64,000 nt of DNA from Symbiodinium sp. CCMP2592 (GCA_905221615.1 CAJNDT010001001.1:2109996-2173995); one strand, 5' to 3'; shown: positions 9,244-19,529, counted from the first letter of the stretch. Numbers and translations: made by a program. The notes: generated from the sequence alone by a model not told the origin.

Positions 9244-9670
9244 TTCTGGTCTGAATGGAAATCTTGTACCTACCAGGTCAGGGTAGAAGGAGTTCATGGC
9301 AACAGAAGAAGTATGGCTTACAAAGGCCTATTTGCAAGGGGTGTCATGTGGGCTTCTTACTCACGATCCTCGGAGCCCTCGCATGTCGTGCTGGGGGATA
9401 AAGTGCATGTGGGGGAGTACATGCTTCAACTAGGACCCAGAGTAGGCCCTTTTTCTCTTTTTGAGGGTTCAGGTTCCCTTACAAGCCCCTTTAAACCAAA
9501 AAGGGCACCCTTTTTATGCCTAGGTTACTCTTGGGTCTAGTCAAGGATACTTGGACACTGGGTGGTTGGATATCGAAGCATACCACGCAGAGGCAGCTTC
9601 TGGGATCGAGACTTCGCATCGTCGCGTTTTAAGGATGTTTGGGACGCGCATTTGGGTTTGGTTTAGGGTT
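9244..9670 (+). CDS. Open frame interrupted by a J element
   Basis: 9244-9429 reads open in one frame through SEPSHVVLGDKVHVGEYMLQ. After deleting the J element and one TCAA (9430-9544) the frame continues GYLDTGWLDIEAYHAEAASG to a TAG at 9671. About 104 codons are open in total. The deleted length (115) is not a multiple of three, so the restored frame is informative. No protein family is recognised. Boundaries and expression are unknown. Confidence 0.5.
9430..9540. mobile_element. TIR element, family J, copy 1 (TCAA TSD)
   Basis: This 111-bp element begins CTAGGACCCAGAGTAGGCCC and ends TTACTCTTGGGTCTAG. It is flanked by perfect TCAA repeats (9426-9429 and 9541-9544). It interrupts an otherwise continuous frame. 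A near-identical copy is at 24856 and a third, split copy is at about 20119. Confidence 0.85.
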
Positions 9671-9985
9671 TAGGGTTTAGAGCTTGCTTGGAGGATTGTG
9701 CGATTACATGCTTGGTACAGGTGCCTATACAACCTCAGTTATACCCCGTTTCCTATCGAGCTGACGTCCGGTCGTTGTTACGCTGAGTGTTGATAGCGGT
9801 AGGTTCATGTCTCGACTGTATACATATGTATACATCAGGCAGACTTCCATAAAAGCCGAATGCCGCAAACCCTCTTGTGAATTCCTGCCTCGAGCCCTTG
9901 GCATACTCAGCCCCCTGTCTGGTTCCTTGAACCCCCTGTTGCCGATCATAAAACTTCATACCATCGCAAAGAATCATAATTTCCG

Positions 9986-10160
9986 TTGCAGAACTTTCGA
10001 AATATTCAGGCACTAAATATTAGGCGGGCCCAAGCCCATCAAAACCGTATATCACTTTACGCATTCCTATTCAAACCTCTTGTCCCCCTCTGCTGTTGCA
10101 GGTGGTACTCGTCTGCGCCTCAGGTTTCCACAGGTTTGCAGTTTAGGCGTCAGGGGTTAA
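9986..10160 (+). CDS. Possible exon
   Basis: After GTTGCAG the frame reads NFRNIQALNIRRAQAHQNR and continues LYAFLFKPLVPLCCCRWY. Two other overlapping frames are open to the left, so this is weak. Confidence 0.25.
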
Positions 10161-10215
10161 GGACCACAAGGGGGATTCAGGGATTTAGAGTTTAGGGGTG
10201 AGGGCTGGATTTAGG

Positions 10216-10362
10216 GATGGAGCTTCCCAAAGAGCTCAATACCACCTAGCGAGGCAACACACCTCGAGCCATGTTGTGGAGCTTTCTGTGTCTTTCGAGG
10301 CATTTCTAACCGCCCTGATGCGAAGAGTACCCGCTTGCAAAACGCTGCCGCTGCATTAGGGT
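10216..10362 (+). CDS. Possible exon ending in a TTTAGGG tract
   Basis: The frame reads GWSFPKSSIPPSEATHLEPC and continues RPDAKSTRLQNAAAALG, open for about 49 codons and then merging into a TTTAGGG tract at 10358-10440. GC rises in the second half. The product is unknown. Confidence 0.35.
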
Positions 10363-10440
10363 TCGGGTTTAGGGTTAGGGTTTAGGGTTGGGATTTAGGG
10401 TTTTGGGTTTAGGATTAGGGTTTAGGGTTTAGGGTTAGGG
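10358..10440. repeat. TTTAGGG tract
   Basis: Units TTAGGGTTCGGG, TTTAGGGTTAGGG and TTTAGGG in the G-rich orientation, including two or three perfect units in a row. It is the closest to a true interstitial telomeric repeat in this part of the window. Confidence 0.8.
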
Positions 10441-10620
10441 CTTCTGCATCTTCCAAACGGTGTCAACTACGAGTCCTTGGAGCTTCAGTTTTTCCAAAAA
10501 GCGGGGAGTCAGGCTGTGAGGGCATCGACCCTGAATCCCAAAATCCAGAAGTCCACAAGCTAAGCCCCAAAACCACAGATTCCCTAAACCCTGCACTCAA
10601 AACACTAACCCTAACAATTG

Positions 10621-10736
10621 CTAGGATGCCCAGTAGTACCCTTATTCCCTTTTTGTAGTCCTAGGTTCCCTATACAGTTACCCAATACCAAAAGGGGGGC
10701 CCTTCTTATTAATTCCTAGGTTACCGGGCATCCTAG
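10621..10736. mobile_element. TIR element, family W
   Basis: Ends CTAGGATGCCC and GGGCATCCTAG, 116 bp, flanked by ATTG and CTTG (a 4-bp TSD with one change). The CTAGG start resembles family J. A glutamate- and proline-rich open frame (10440-10620) leads into it. Confidence 0.7.
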
Positions 10737-10739
10737 CTT

Positions 10740-11240
10740 GCACCCTAAATCTCTAAAACTAAATCTCTGCAGCCCCAGGACCCCAAAACCCCCTAACGCC
10801 TGAACCCCAAACCCTACCATAAACCCTACACCCCTGCAACACTCAAAGCCTAAACCCTAAACTCCCAAACCCTACACCCCTAGCCCTAAATCCTAGACCC
10901 CTAAACCTCTAAACCTAAACCTGAAGCTCTATACCATAGGCCCCTACACCCTCACCCCCACAATCCTAGGTTCCACAACTGGAGCTCCATTGTCGATTTT
11001 GGCGATGGTCCGGGTCAGGAGCATCCACATTCCTTTGGGAGTTCAGGGTTGAGGTTTAGGGATGTTGAGCCTTTAGGGTTTGGGGTTTTAGGGTTTCGGG
11101 CTCAGGCTTTAGGGTGTCGGGTTCAGGGATGCTGAAGGTTTAGGGTTCTGGTTTTAGGGTTTCGGGCTCAGCGATGCTGAGGGTTTAGGGTGAGGGATGT
11201 TGTGGGTTTAGGCTTCAGTGCTTATGTTTTAGGTTTAGGG
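10740..11240. repeat. Degenerate CCCTAAA then TTTAGGG tracts
   Basis: C-rich orientation at 10740-10970 and G-rich orientation at 11040-11235, with a possible 70-bp exon between them (10972-11042, frame NWSSIVDFGDGPGQEHPHS). The orientation switch brackets the exon-like segment. Confidence 0.6.
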
Positions 11241-11300
11241 ATGTTGGTTTCGGACTCCATGATTCATGAACTGTAGCATGTGCAAAACTTTCGGTCTCAG

Positions 11301-11443
11301 CAGTGAAGGCTTTATGCGCACAGGCCGTCTATTCCCGCATGTGTGGAGGCCGTAGCTTGGTGTATGCAAGTGCTTCCGGTGGCATGCTATGGTATTGCAC
11401 AACCATGTCTTGTATGCAAACGTATGAATGTGCGCACGTATAG
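11301..11443 (+). CDS. Possible exon
   Basis: After TCTCAG the frame reads AVKALCAQAVYSRMCGGRSL and continues YASASGGMLWYCTTMSCMQ to a TAG at 11441. A minus frame of 81 codons overlaps. The GTGTGTATGTATGCATGC microsatellite follows at 11453-11500. Confidence 0.35.
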
Positions 11444-11741
11444 GTAGAGATTTTGTGTGTGTGTGTATGTATGCATGCATGCGTATATGTTTGTCCTTTC
11501 GCTGAACTGTGTGGTGTGGTCTTCTCTACACATTATGCTAGCTGCTGCTATGTTTCTTTACATGCATTCATGTTCGCATGCCTGCAGGGCATTCAGGCCT
11601 TCATGGACGCATGGACGCATGCATGCATACATTCATACATGCATACCTCTTGTCTTCAACTCTAAATCCTGAACCCTGTATTTTGCAGTCTAACCGTCTA
11701 ACCTTTCTTACATACTTAACTCCCCTGCTTAACTTCTGCAG

Positions 11742-11921
11742 GAGAACATCATCATCTGCAATCAGGGCAGGTCGAACAGCTTGATCTTCCAAGTCTACAG
11801 GCCCACGGCATGGGTTCGGGGTTACGTGATTAGGGTTTGCGTTCAATCATTGCCTTTTTGCGAGGATCCAGAACCACAGGGTTTGGATCCTCAAGGGTTG
11901 TTCGACAAAATAGACAACTAA
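11742..11921 (+). CDS. Probable exon
   Basis: After the polypyrimidine-AG acceptor CTTCTGCAG the frame is open for 59 codons: ENIIICNQGRSNSLIFQVYR, then YVIRVCVQSLPFCEDPEPQ and LFDKIDN, followed by TAA. The acceptor, length and residue mix make it one of the better exon calls in the left half. No family is recognised. Confidence 0.45.
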   Translation, partial: ENIIICNQGRSNSLIFQVYRPTAWVRGYVIRVCVQSLPFCEDPEPQGLDPQGLFDKIDN

Positions 11922-12020
11922 AGACAAATATAGACAAACAAACACACATGAAGACAAATGAAGACAAATAAAGACAAGATCCAGGCAAACAAAGACCGAT
12001 AACGACAAGAAGCAAATACA
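11900..12020. repeat. AGACAAAT minisatellite
   Basis: About a dozen imperfect copies of an 8-12-base unit, AGACAAAT or AGACAAACAA. Confidence 0.75.
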
Positions 12021-12179
12021 GACAAGCAAATTGTTTTGTACACTTCCACAGCCTTCAAAAGGTTTTCAAATGTTGCAGATAAAAGAAGAAGGTTCTAGGG
12101 TTTGGTGTTTAGTGTGGGGCTCCTGGGGACTTCGCTCTCAAGTAGGAGCCCTGATATTGTGTAAGCCAGCTGCTTTTCG

Positions 12180-12290
12180 GCGGTTTTATAATGGGGTCTA
12201 GAGGTTTAGGGTTTTTGGGGTCTAGGGGTTTAGGGTTTAGGGGTCTAGAGGTTTAGGGTTTAGAGGTTTAGGGGTTTAGGGTGGAGGGGC
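12180..12290. repeat. TTTAGGG/TCTAGGGG tract
   Basis: Short alternating units GGTCTAGGGGTTTAGGG and GAGGTTTAGGG in the G-rich orientation. Confidence 0.75.
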
Positions 12291-12301
12291 TCATGGGGAC
12301 C

Positions 12302-12555
12302 TTCTGTCTGCATCGTGCGATGGCAGGCGAGGGGTGCTACATCAGGCATGCGTGCCGGAGCCCGAGGGCCGTAACATCGTATCAGGTTCTACCGGGGATC
12401 TTCAGATGATTTATGGGGTGTTTTTGGGATTTGGAGATAGGGATTACGGGTCTAGTGCTTCAGGGCTTGACTACGATTTGGGCTTTGGGTTCAGCGTCAG
12501 CCCCTTTCTAGATCTGCATCATTCATATCTGCGATCCGTCTGGTTTGGTCCGTAA
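12302..12555 (+). CDS. Possible exon
   Basis: The frame reads GVLHQACVPEPEGRNIVSGS and continues TGDLQMIYGVFLGFGDRDY, open for about 84 codons. The first third is GC-rich and the rest is G- and T-rich, like degenerate TTTAGGG DNA, so the exon probably ends near 12415. Confidence 0.35.
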
Positions 12556-12559
12556 CTTC

Positions 12560-13150
12560 CAGGGAGGAGTCCGGGAGGAGCCCCCTAAATCCTCATGGTC
12601 CTTGAACAAAGTCGAAATCTTAGATCCCCAGTACCCAACCTTGAAAGGGATCCTTAGGTTCTATAGGGGTTCTAGAGGGTTCCTTACAAGGGATCTATAA
12701 GGGTTTCTTTAAGGGATTTTACCTTAGATCCCCAATAACAAACTTTTAAGCTTCTTGGGTTCTTATAGTTTAGTAGGAATCGGAAAGTTTAACCTTTTAT
12801 TTCTGTGGCTTATTGGCTGTAAACTAAGCTTTTCAACTTTTGGGGTTCTTGTAAGGTATGGCCGGTTCTGAAAGTTTCAACGTTTATTCCCTTGGGCTGG
12901 GCCAGTGAGACAAAGTCGAGAGGGTCTCTCAATCAGAGGTCTACTTTTCTTAGGGTAGAATCCCCTGTACAGGGGGCCCAACGTGCCCATTCTCTCTGCA
13001 CTTGGTTGTTTTTTGAACTTGGACATGGACTTGCATTTGACGGACTTTGACTTATACCAATAAGGATCCCGTGGCACAGGCTCGTCGCAACTGGGAGCCT
13101 TGATCTATCCTGATTTGCTGGGACTTGGGTTGTGACTAGGGCTTTAGGCC
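12560..13150. other. Unassigned repeat-like stretch
   Basis: Loose TTCCTTTAAGGGATC words at 12600-12720, then 12730-12870 with CTTTTAAGCTTCTTGGGTTC and a similar half, suggesting a worn palindrome. No gene is supported. Confidence 0.4.
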
Positions 13151-13190
13151 TGTTTGAAACTTTTAGGAACAGGGTTTCGGGCTTCCTCAG

Positions 13191-13498
13191 CCGCAGCCGA
13201 GGATTTTCAGTGGTGGCTGCGGCGAGTGCTGGCGACGAGAAGCACGCAGCTTGTGCGACAGCTGCTGATCGACATTAAAAGCCAGGACAAGGATCAGCTG
13301 ACACAGCTGTTTCGGGAGCGTGAGGTTGGGAGGCTGCTGGTGCACTGGCTCGTCAAGGCCACTGGGGCCAGAGCGCAGTTGCTCCTCTTCCGTTTGAGCC
13401 TGGGGCCGGAGATGGTTTTCCAGAGTGGCCGAGCCCTTCAAGCCATACGGGCGAAGTGTATGGAAGAATCATGGGCATTCGCGTCACAACTCATGTAG
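13191..13498 (+). CDS. Probable exon
   Basis: This is the longest clean exon-like island in the left half. After GCTTCCTCAG the frame reads AAEDFQWWLRRVLATRSTQL and continues QLLIDIKSQDKDQLTQLFRE and LLVHWLVKATGARAQLLLFR to TAG at 13496. A GT donor (GTGACC) could lie at 13499. It is clearly richer in GC than its flanks and predicts an amphipathic helical peptide. An antisense frame of 84 codons exists but has less natural composition. No family is recognised. Confidence 0.6.
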
Positions 13499-13509
13499 GT
13501 GACCCAATG

Positions 13510-13685
13510 ACGAGCAATGGCCTATAGTGCTCTCCAATGTGGACATTGATAAGGCCTGAGCTCGTCTTCGCCGCATAGGCCTCCCTGCAAACACTCAGTT
13601 CGTATTGGTCAGGGCTCTTCGCCACGAAACTCACTCTCCAATGCCTGAAACCTTAATGGAGAAAGCACCTTCAACCCCTTTGGAC
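13510..13685 (+). pseudogene. Exon-like island with one TGA
   Basis: The frame reads DEQWPIVLSNVDIDKA, TGA, then ARLRRIGLPANTQFVLVRAL and HETHSPMPETLMEKAP to a TAG. It lies 12 bp after the previous exon. It may be the next exon with a decayed codon, or a longer exon with a frame change. Confidence 0.35.
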
Positions 13686-13887
13686 CCTTAGGGGGGTCGG
13701 GGGCCTTCATGCCCATAATAAGGATTTAATAAGGTCTATATAAGAAGTACAGTCCCCTACCCCCCTCCTCCCTACCCCCCTAAGGGTCCCGTTTTCATGA
13801 CCCCAGGCAAGAATTTAAAATCCCCCAAAAATGACTTCGGCACCCATATAAACACTTCAACATCTAGACCCCTCAAGACCCAGACCC

Positions 13888-13988
13888 GAATCTCCGAAAA
13901 TTGGGGGTACCTCATCTTGGGGTCCTGATAGTAAGGATCCTACTAATTGAGGGTACTCTATTAGGGTCCCCTGTTTTCGGAAACTACC
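13888..13988. mobile_element. TIR element, family E, copy
   Basis: Worn ends AATCTCCGAAAATTGGGGG and CCTGTTTTCGGAAAC, about 100 bp. Related copies are at 15061, 34642 and 46907. Confidence 0.55.
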
Positions 13989-14089
13989 ATATGCCCCTAA
14001 GAAGAATTTCCCACATCCTGTTTTCCTTGCGAAAAACCTCGATAGATCTCTTACCAAACCCTTACAGAAGCCTGTTCATAAGAACCCCT

Positions 14090-14330
14090 AAAAACCCCGT
14101 AAGAACTTAAATCCTACACCCTAAACTCCTAAAAACCCTGTAAGAACCTAAATCCTACGCCCTAAACTCCTAAACCGGAAGCCCCTAAACCCTAAACCCT
14201 GGAAGCCCTGACCACTAAACCCTAAACCCTAGAATCCGAAACCCTACGCCCTAGGACCCCAAACCACTAATCCCTAAACCCCAGGACCCCAAACCGCAAA
14301 ACCCCTAAATCCTATACCCTCGATCCATTT
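14090..14330. repeat. Degenerate CCCTAAA tract
   Basis: Imperfect C-rich telomere-type words (AAACCCTAAACCCTGGAAG and similar). From 14395 to 14545 the sequence changes to TTCCTTTAAGGGATCC words. No gene is seen. Confidence 0.65.
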
Positions 14331-14552
14331 CTGAGGCCGGCAATCCTCAAGTTGAACGAGGAATGCACGTCCGGCACTCGGGTTCAGGATTTCCTTAAAG
14401 GGATCCCTTAAGGCCCTAGGGGTTATAGGGTTTCCTCAGAGGGGATCTATAGGGTGTCGTTAAGGGTTCCTTTAAGGGGGATCCTTTTCCGGGGTCCCTT
14501 TATGGACTCCTTTAAAGGGTTCTGGAGTTCCTTTTTGGGGTTCTAGAACGGT

Positions 14553-14705
14553 TACCCAATGGATGCCTCCAAAGCGGAAACCTTTTCAGGAACTCGTAAA
14601 AGGCCACTTGCAGCAATCCTTAAAGGAACCCCAGAACCCCGAAAGGACCCCCTGTAAGGAGCCCATAGGGCCAAGAGTCTTCGTGTTTGTTGAAGAGATT
14701 TAAGG
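14553..14705 (+). CDS. Possible exon
   Basis: The frame reads GYPMDASKAETFSGTRKRPL and continues AAILKGTPEPRKDPL to TAA, and overlaps AAGGAACCCC words. A minus-strand frame is open too. Confidence 0.25.
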
Positions 14706-14711
14706 TAAAAG

Positions 14712-14796
14712 CCAGAAAGTTGGAATATGATTGTCCTAAGCCCTTTATGGTAAATTATAGGGTATCCTACCCTGAAGCCATATTCCAACTTTCTGG
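14712..14796. mobile_element. TIR element, family Q, copy 1
   Basis: An 85-bp element with an 18-bp perfect inverted repeat, CCAGAAAGTTGGAATATG and its inverse. Related, more worn copies with ...TTCCAACTTT ends are at about 22213-22315 and 30210-30300. Confidence 0.8.
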
Positions 14797-14847
14797 AGTT
14801 CCCTTTAGGGTTTAGGGTATTTAGGGAAGGGTGTTGGCTGGTTTTTG

Positions 14848-15019
14848 GGGTGCCATGCGGCAGCGCTTCTGTAAGGTTCGAGAAGGATGTTATAAGCTGG
14901 TGTAGGGCTTGGTGATCCTTCACTCTATTCGTCGTTCTATCGGCTTCATGCGGGGATTTAAGGACTGGCCTAAGGATGCCATACAGAGAATGTATACTAA
15001 TCTAGACTGCCTTACGGCC
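14848..15019 (+). pseudogene. Exon-like island with one TAG
   Basis: The frame reads GAMRQRFCKVREGCYKLV, TAG, then GLVILHSIRRSIGFMRGFKD and DAIQRMYTNLDCLTA to TAA. It is a candidate decayed exon, but the minus strand is open through part of it. Confidence 0.3.
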
Positions 15020-15060
15020 TAAATCCTAAACCTTCGAGTCTGTTTTGGACTTTCCTATTT

Positions 15061-15169
15061 GGGAGTTTCCGAAAACAGGGGACCCCATCATAGTACCCTA
15101 AACAGTAGGATCCTTGTTATAAGGACCCCAAAGTAAGGTAGCCCGGTAGCCCTATTTTCGGAAACTCCC
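15061..15169. mobile_element. TIR element, family E, copy
   Basis: Ends GGGAGTTTCCGAAAACAGGG and CCCTATTTTCGGAAACTCCC (about 20-bp TIR with few mismatches), 109 bp in all. Confidence 0.8.
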
Positions 15170-15475
15170 TATATGGCCAAAGTTTGTCGGCTTCATGTGG
15201 GTTTTCGGGGTTTAGGCTCTCAGTGCTGAAGGTTTTGGGACCACAGGGTGTTGGTGTTCGGCCTACAGGGATTTTCATCATAGCATTAACTTTAGAAAAA
15301 AGTAGTAGCAATAGTAATATTGATAAGAATAGAAATTAGGACAACAACAACAATATTGAGAATAATGTTTTGTATTTCGGTGTAAAGTTGCCGGCTTTTA
15401 GAGGGTTCAGGCCTTGGGTTCAGGGCTTCGCGACGTTGCGGGTGGGGGCCTAGTTGAAAGCCCGTGTGAGTGCTA

Positions 15476-15583
15476 CGGTTGATGGTATAAATCTTGCATT
15501 ACCTTAAGGACCCTAAGCCCTAAGCTATGGGAATAATGGTATATTCCTGGTTACGGGTAATGCAGGATTTATATCATCAACAG
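15476..15583. mobile_element. TIR element, family C, copy 2 (TA TSD)
   Basis: A 108-bp element between two TA dinucleotides, with ends CGGTTGATGGTATAAATC and GATTTATATCATCAACAG. A 67-codon + frame (15588-15788) starts right after it and runs into the family D element at 15775. Confidence 0.85.
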
Positions 15584-15774
15584 TAGCATGTTATCGCGTA
15601 TCATAGCAGGAGCACGGTGTAGAACTGCGAAAGCGTCTTCAAGATCCAGCCATTTTCGCTGTTTGCGGGTCAGGCTTGCAGGGTTTAGCCTTCCAGTGAT
15701 TTTGGAGTGTAATGAAGGGTGCAGGTTGCAGGTTTTAGGTTCTAGTGTTGGCTTTGAGCGTTTAGGGCATGGTC

Positions 15775-15884
15775 CCTTGAGGACGAAATGAACCCTAAAA
15801 GGGTTTAAGGTTCATATACCATATAGGGATTCATAGTATATGGGTATAGGGCCCCTGCTTTTATGGGTCATTTGGTCCTTCAGG
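15775..15884. mobile_element. TIR element, family D, copy 2
   Basis: Nearly identical to the copy at 7927, and flanked by TC on both sides instead of TA. Confidence 0.85.
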
Positions 15885-15940
15885 TCTGTAGATCTTTAGA
15901 ATTTCGGGCCCCAGGCTGCAGGGCTCAGTTTCGGGCCGTA

Positions 15941-16042
15941 CGGTTGATGATATAAATGCTGCATTACCTTAAGGAAGCTAAACTATGGAAATTATGGTAG
16001 ATTCGCTATTATGGAAAAATGCAGGGTTTAGATCATCAACAG
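15941..16042. mobile_element. TIR element, family C, copy 3 (TA TSD)
   Basis: A 102-bp element with ends CGGTTGATGATATAAATG and GATCATCAACAG, flanked by TA. Together with 15476 and 15775 it forms a cluster of three elements within 570 bp. Confidence 0.85.
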
Positions 16043-16162
16043 TATTGCAGCGCTGAATAGATACCGAAGCTCTCTCCGAAGTCTTGGGGCCCATCCCCTC
16101 AAAGCCGTATAAAGGCTGACAGGTCTCTGTCAAACCCTCCTAAACCCTCTACCCTGCTTCAG

Positions 16163-16256
16163 GTACCTGTGTACCGTCTCTGAGGAAGGCAACATGCGAA
16201 TCTACGGCAATGGCGAAGTTCTAGGCTCACTGTCACCCAGGATTCCAAAACCGTAG
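16163..16256 (+). CDS. Possible exon
   Basis: After CTGCTTCAG the frame reads YLCTVSEEGNMRIYGNGEVL and continues GSLSPRIPKP to TAG. It has a good acceptor and a natural residue mix, and is followed immediately by a TTTAGGG tract at 16256-16310. Confidence 0.4.
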
Positions 16257-17151
16257 GGTTTAGGGTTCAGGGTTATGGGTTTAGGGTTCAGGGTTTAGGA
16301 TTTGGGTTTCTTCTCAGGGTTCCTGTTGGGGTGCTGTCGAGGGTCTGAAAAAGGAGTAAGGCTTTTGTGGCGTGTTGCAAGGTTTTTGTTGTAGGATTTT
16401 GGCGTTGCATACCCTTCGTAGGGTCGAGTGTGATACAGGTTTCGATCGGTTCTAAGTGATTTCACGGGTCGTATTATATAGCATGCTTCCCAGCTTTCGC
16501 GCCTTACCCTAAACAATAAACCCTACACCTTGCAGGGTTCAAGACCAAAGACTTGACTCGCGGGTTTTGTCATAATGACCACTGAAAGTAACGGCGCATG
16601 ACCATGTTATATAGGGTTCAGGGTTGCAGAACCTGCTGTCCCCTGCACATATTACACTTTTACCGATTCTTGGTGGGGATGCTTGCTTCCTTGCTAAAAC
16701 TGAATGATGCGTGAACTCCATTCACAAAGGATTCCGGGGAGCCTAGTGCAGCATACCTCGTTCTACTCACCCTCAACCTTCCACAATCTACCATAGCCTA
16801 CTTTTTGTAGGTTCTTCATGTGAGCCCTAAGAACCCAAGGTTTATCCAGCAGAGTTCCGGGATTTCCAGAGCTTCATCACCTATCATCTTTATTCAACGT
16901 ACTAGAGAGCTTAGTAGAACTATACGCATATTTCTTTACTAGGTATCGATTTGGCATCTATAACTTCTAGTTTAGCTTGGAGCCCTAACCATACATAATT
17001 TTTGGGACTCTTGACATCGACACCTAGTGTGACACTGCTTCTACGCTATCGAGGCCTTACAAGATTTGGGACCTTCCGGCTTGTCGATACTTGTCGTGTC
17101 GTTTTTTCCTCTGTTGCTTTATGACCTTCATTTTTTAATGGTTTGCTTTAG

Positions 17152-17291
17152 AAGAGTTTGCAAACATGAGGTTTTGCCTACCCTCCGAAGAGGCGTATAC
17201 AGGGGATGTTTCTGAATCGGCTGCACAGTGGCAGGCTCTTGTCGCAACTTGCCTGTCGGAGACGCCGCCACGGTCAGGACATCTTGCCTAA
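17152..17291 (+). CDS. Probable exon
   Basis: After TGCTTTAG the frame reads EEFANMRFCLPSEEAYTGDV and continues SESAAQWQALVATCLSETPP to TAA at 17289. It is GC-rich with a balanced, acidic composition, one of the better island calls. No domain is recognised. Confidence 0.5.
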
Positions 17292-17420
17292 ACGGAGTGG
17301 CATCGGGTCAGCTTCTATTCCTGAATTTTCCTTGTGTAATGCGAATATACTCTACCCCCCAAAACCCTGGTCCAAGTATTGAGGCCCCGATTTCGCGGGT
17401 CGGCCTCGGGATATGCTGTG

Positions 17421-17542
17421 GTCCTTTCCTACATTATATTGGGCTTTATACCCCAAACCCTGAAAGCCCTAAACCTTGACTGTCCTTTTCTACATAGCTG
17501 ATGGGGCTTCAGACCCCAAACCCTGAAAGCCCTAAACCTTGA
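17421..17542. repeat. 61-bp tandem duplication
   Basis: Two adjacent copies (17421-17481 and 17482-17542) start GTCCTTT(C/T)CTACAT and end CCCTAAACCTTGACT. The shared 3' half is identical. Confidence 0.85.
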
Positions 17543-17756
17543 CTTCTATTCGGAGTTTTCGAGTTGAATTCTTTCATGATGAGATGAGGGGCGCGTCATC
17601 TTGCTTCAATGTGTTCTCTTGTCAGGGTATGTCAGGTTTTATATACTCCTGAGAGATACGTTGCACCACTGTTGTATAGAATTGCAGTCCTAAACCCTAA
17701 ACCCCTGAACCTAAACACTTGTTGTACCGACCAGGAGGCTGACAATGCGCTCGGTA

Positions 17757-18021
17757 AAGGCCACGATACCTCATGGATTCGGTTAAGCTAGTTTTCAGAG
17801 TGACACAGGTACTTGTACTGGACATGAATTCCAATAATATACCATACCCAGAGCCATGTTCCAATTCTGCAAGCCACTGTGGTAGACACATTGTAGTGCC
17901 TTACATATTCAACACGAGTTTGAGGACCCACCACGCAAGGCAGGCGGCATCGTCTGTATTGCCCCAGCCCCTACATTCATGCCTGTACAAATTCGAGCAT
18001 TGGGGGGTGCTGGATACGTAA
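17757..18021 (+). CDS. Possible exon
   Basis: The frame is open for 87 codons: VKLVFRVTQVLVLDMNSNNI, then PYPEPCSNSASHCGRHIVVP and PLHSCLYKFEHWGVLDT to TAA. It overlaps a 64-codon minus frame. Hydrophobic and polar segments alternate and no domain is recognised. Confidence 0.4.
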
Positions 18022-18168
18022 CATTGGGTGGGTTCTGGATACTTACACATTGGGGGGGGGTTCTGGATACTCAAGTGAAGTGCCAGCTATGCACTTTCGC
18101 TGTTTCCGAAAGGCTGGGGCATGCTGGGCGAGCCTAGTCAGTAGCCGTAGCCCTTTCAGAAATTAATG

Positions 18169-18446
18169 ATTCGCTACAGACCTTCCATGCTATTTCCCCG
18201 TGGCTGACAGGAAGTACATGTATGTCGGCAAATCCTGTGCGAGTCTCAGTTTGAGAATCATGATCCGACATGCGAGTCTCTTTGTCCTATTCTGCATAGT
18301 AATTAAGAGGGTTCTCAACCAGGCTGCTGACAAGCATGCAGGTTTCGAGTTGATGGTTCAACTGAAAGTGTTGACGGCTTTCGGAGCCCTACCTATCGGG
18401 GATGCTTTACGTCTTAATTCAATGGTGGCGATGACAATTTCATAGA
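18169..18446 (+). CDS. Possible exon
   Basis: The frame is open for 91 codons: CYFPVADRKYMYVGKSCASL, RHASLFVLFCIVIKRVLNQA and LKVLTAFGALPIGDALRL to TAG. LFVLFCIVI would be a hydrophobic segment. A second + frame (18416-18628) overlaps its end and may mark a frameshift or the next exon. Confidence 0.4.
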
Positions 18447-18839
18447 AAGACTACAGGGATCCCGTATGCAGCTCAACTGTCCACGATACCTGGTCTTCAG
18501 CTCAGTATTTGGAACTAGCTTCAATTTTGGAGGGCTTGCCATGGTATCTTTGAGGTGTGGCGGTTTGGGGATTTGTAAAGCCTGTAAACCCTTAATGCTA
18601 GGCATCATCGTGGAATCAAGTAAAAAACCATAAGAGCAAAAGTTAGCAGTAAGTAGATAGCAAGAACAGGCATAATAGTAGGTATAGTCACATAGTAGTA
18701 CTAATGGCAAAAGCCCAACATTGTAACAGTAGCAAGAATAGTTGCACTACTGCGTAAGGTGCTAGCGAGTGTTGGAGTTTTCAGGGCTGTCTTCCACTGT
18801 CGCATCTTTTGGCAAAGCCCGAAGCCCCCAACTTCGGGT

Positions 18840-19240
18840 TTTGGGTTTAGGGTTTACCCAAACGCCTCTGTAGGGCCCGATGCGAGCCCCTTGTAACACA
18901 ACCAGCTGCTACCGTCGTAACAAACCCTACATACGTAGATAGAACCAGGTTTTGCAAAAGCAACATGGAACCCCATCAAAATCCAACACGGCATAAAGCC
19001 CTGTTTCTACCGTCATGATATCCAATACATGCCTGGGAATCAGCCTTTCAAGGACAAACCATAGGCAACAGTGCACAAGCCTAAATCCCAAGCCTTAAAC
19101 GTAGACCCGAAGAGGAGACCCCTTAAACCGATAAGCCTTTCACCCTGAAGGGAACCCTTGAAGACACAATGAGCCTTAGCCTTAAGAGGAGCCTGCAAAG
19201 GAGCCCTGAAAGGAACCGCTTGAGGACTCTATACAAGGAA
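18840..19240. other. Unassigned with degenerate repeats
   Basis: A short TTTAGGG tract near 18838-18860, then loose AAGGAACCCTT words at 19130-19215. No gene is seen. Confidence 0.4.
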
Positions 19241-19245
19241 ACTTA

Positions 19246-19356
19246 CCTGGAGGACCATATGACCCTCAAAAATAGGAGCCCTATACAAATATACTATGAA
19301 TCCCTATATGATATATGAAACCTTAAACCCTTTTAGGGTTCATCTCGTCTTTAAGG
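19246..19356. mobile_element. TIR element, family D, copy 3, inverted (TA TSD)
   Basis: The inverse orientation of the copy at 7927: CCTGGAGGACCATATGACC ... GGTTCATCTCGTCTTTAAGG, with TA on both sides. Confidence 0.8.
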
Positions 19357-19529
19357 TATAAGCCCCCCCAAAAGGAGCTTTGGAAGGCACCCTTAAAGCA
19401 AGCCTAAACCCATAGCCCTGAAAGCAACTCCAGACCCCCAAGAGGAACCCTATACACCCCCCAAAAAGGAGCCCTTAAGGAAATCCTTATAGGCTCATAG
19501 GGGGCTTAAATGGAGGTCTTAAGGAACAT

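Noticed and set aside
18132..18155. Dinoflagellate spliced-leader relic (CCGTAGCC...)
   Set aside because: Only about eight bases agree with the known leader before it diverges, which is within chance.
18416..18710. 98-codon minus ORF
   Set aside because: It overlaps two + frames with comparable openness. No splice or motif support, so it was not called.
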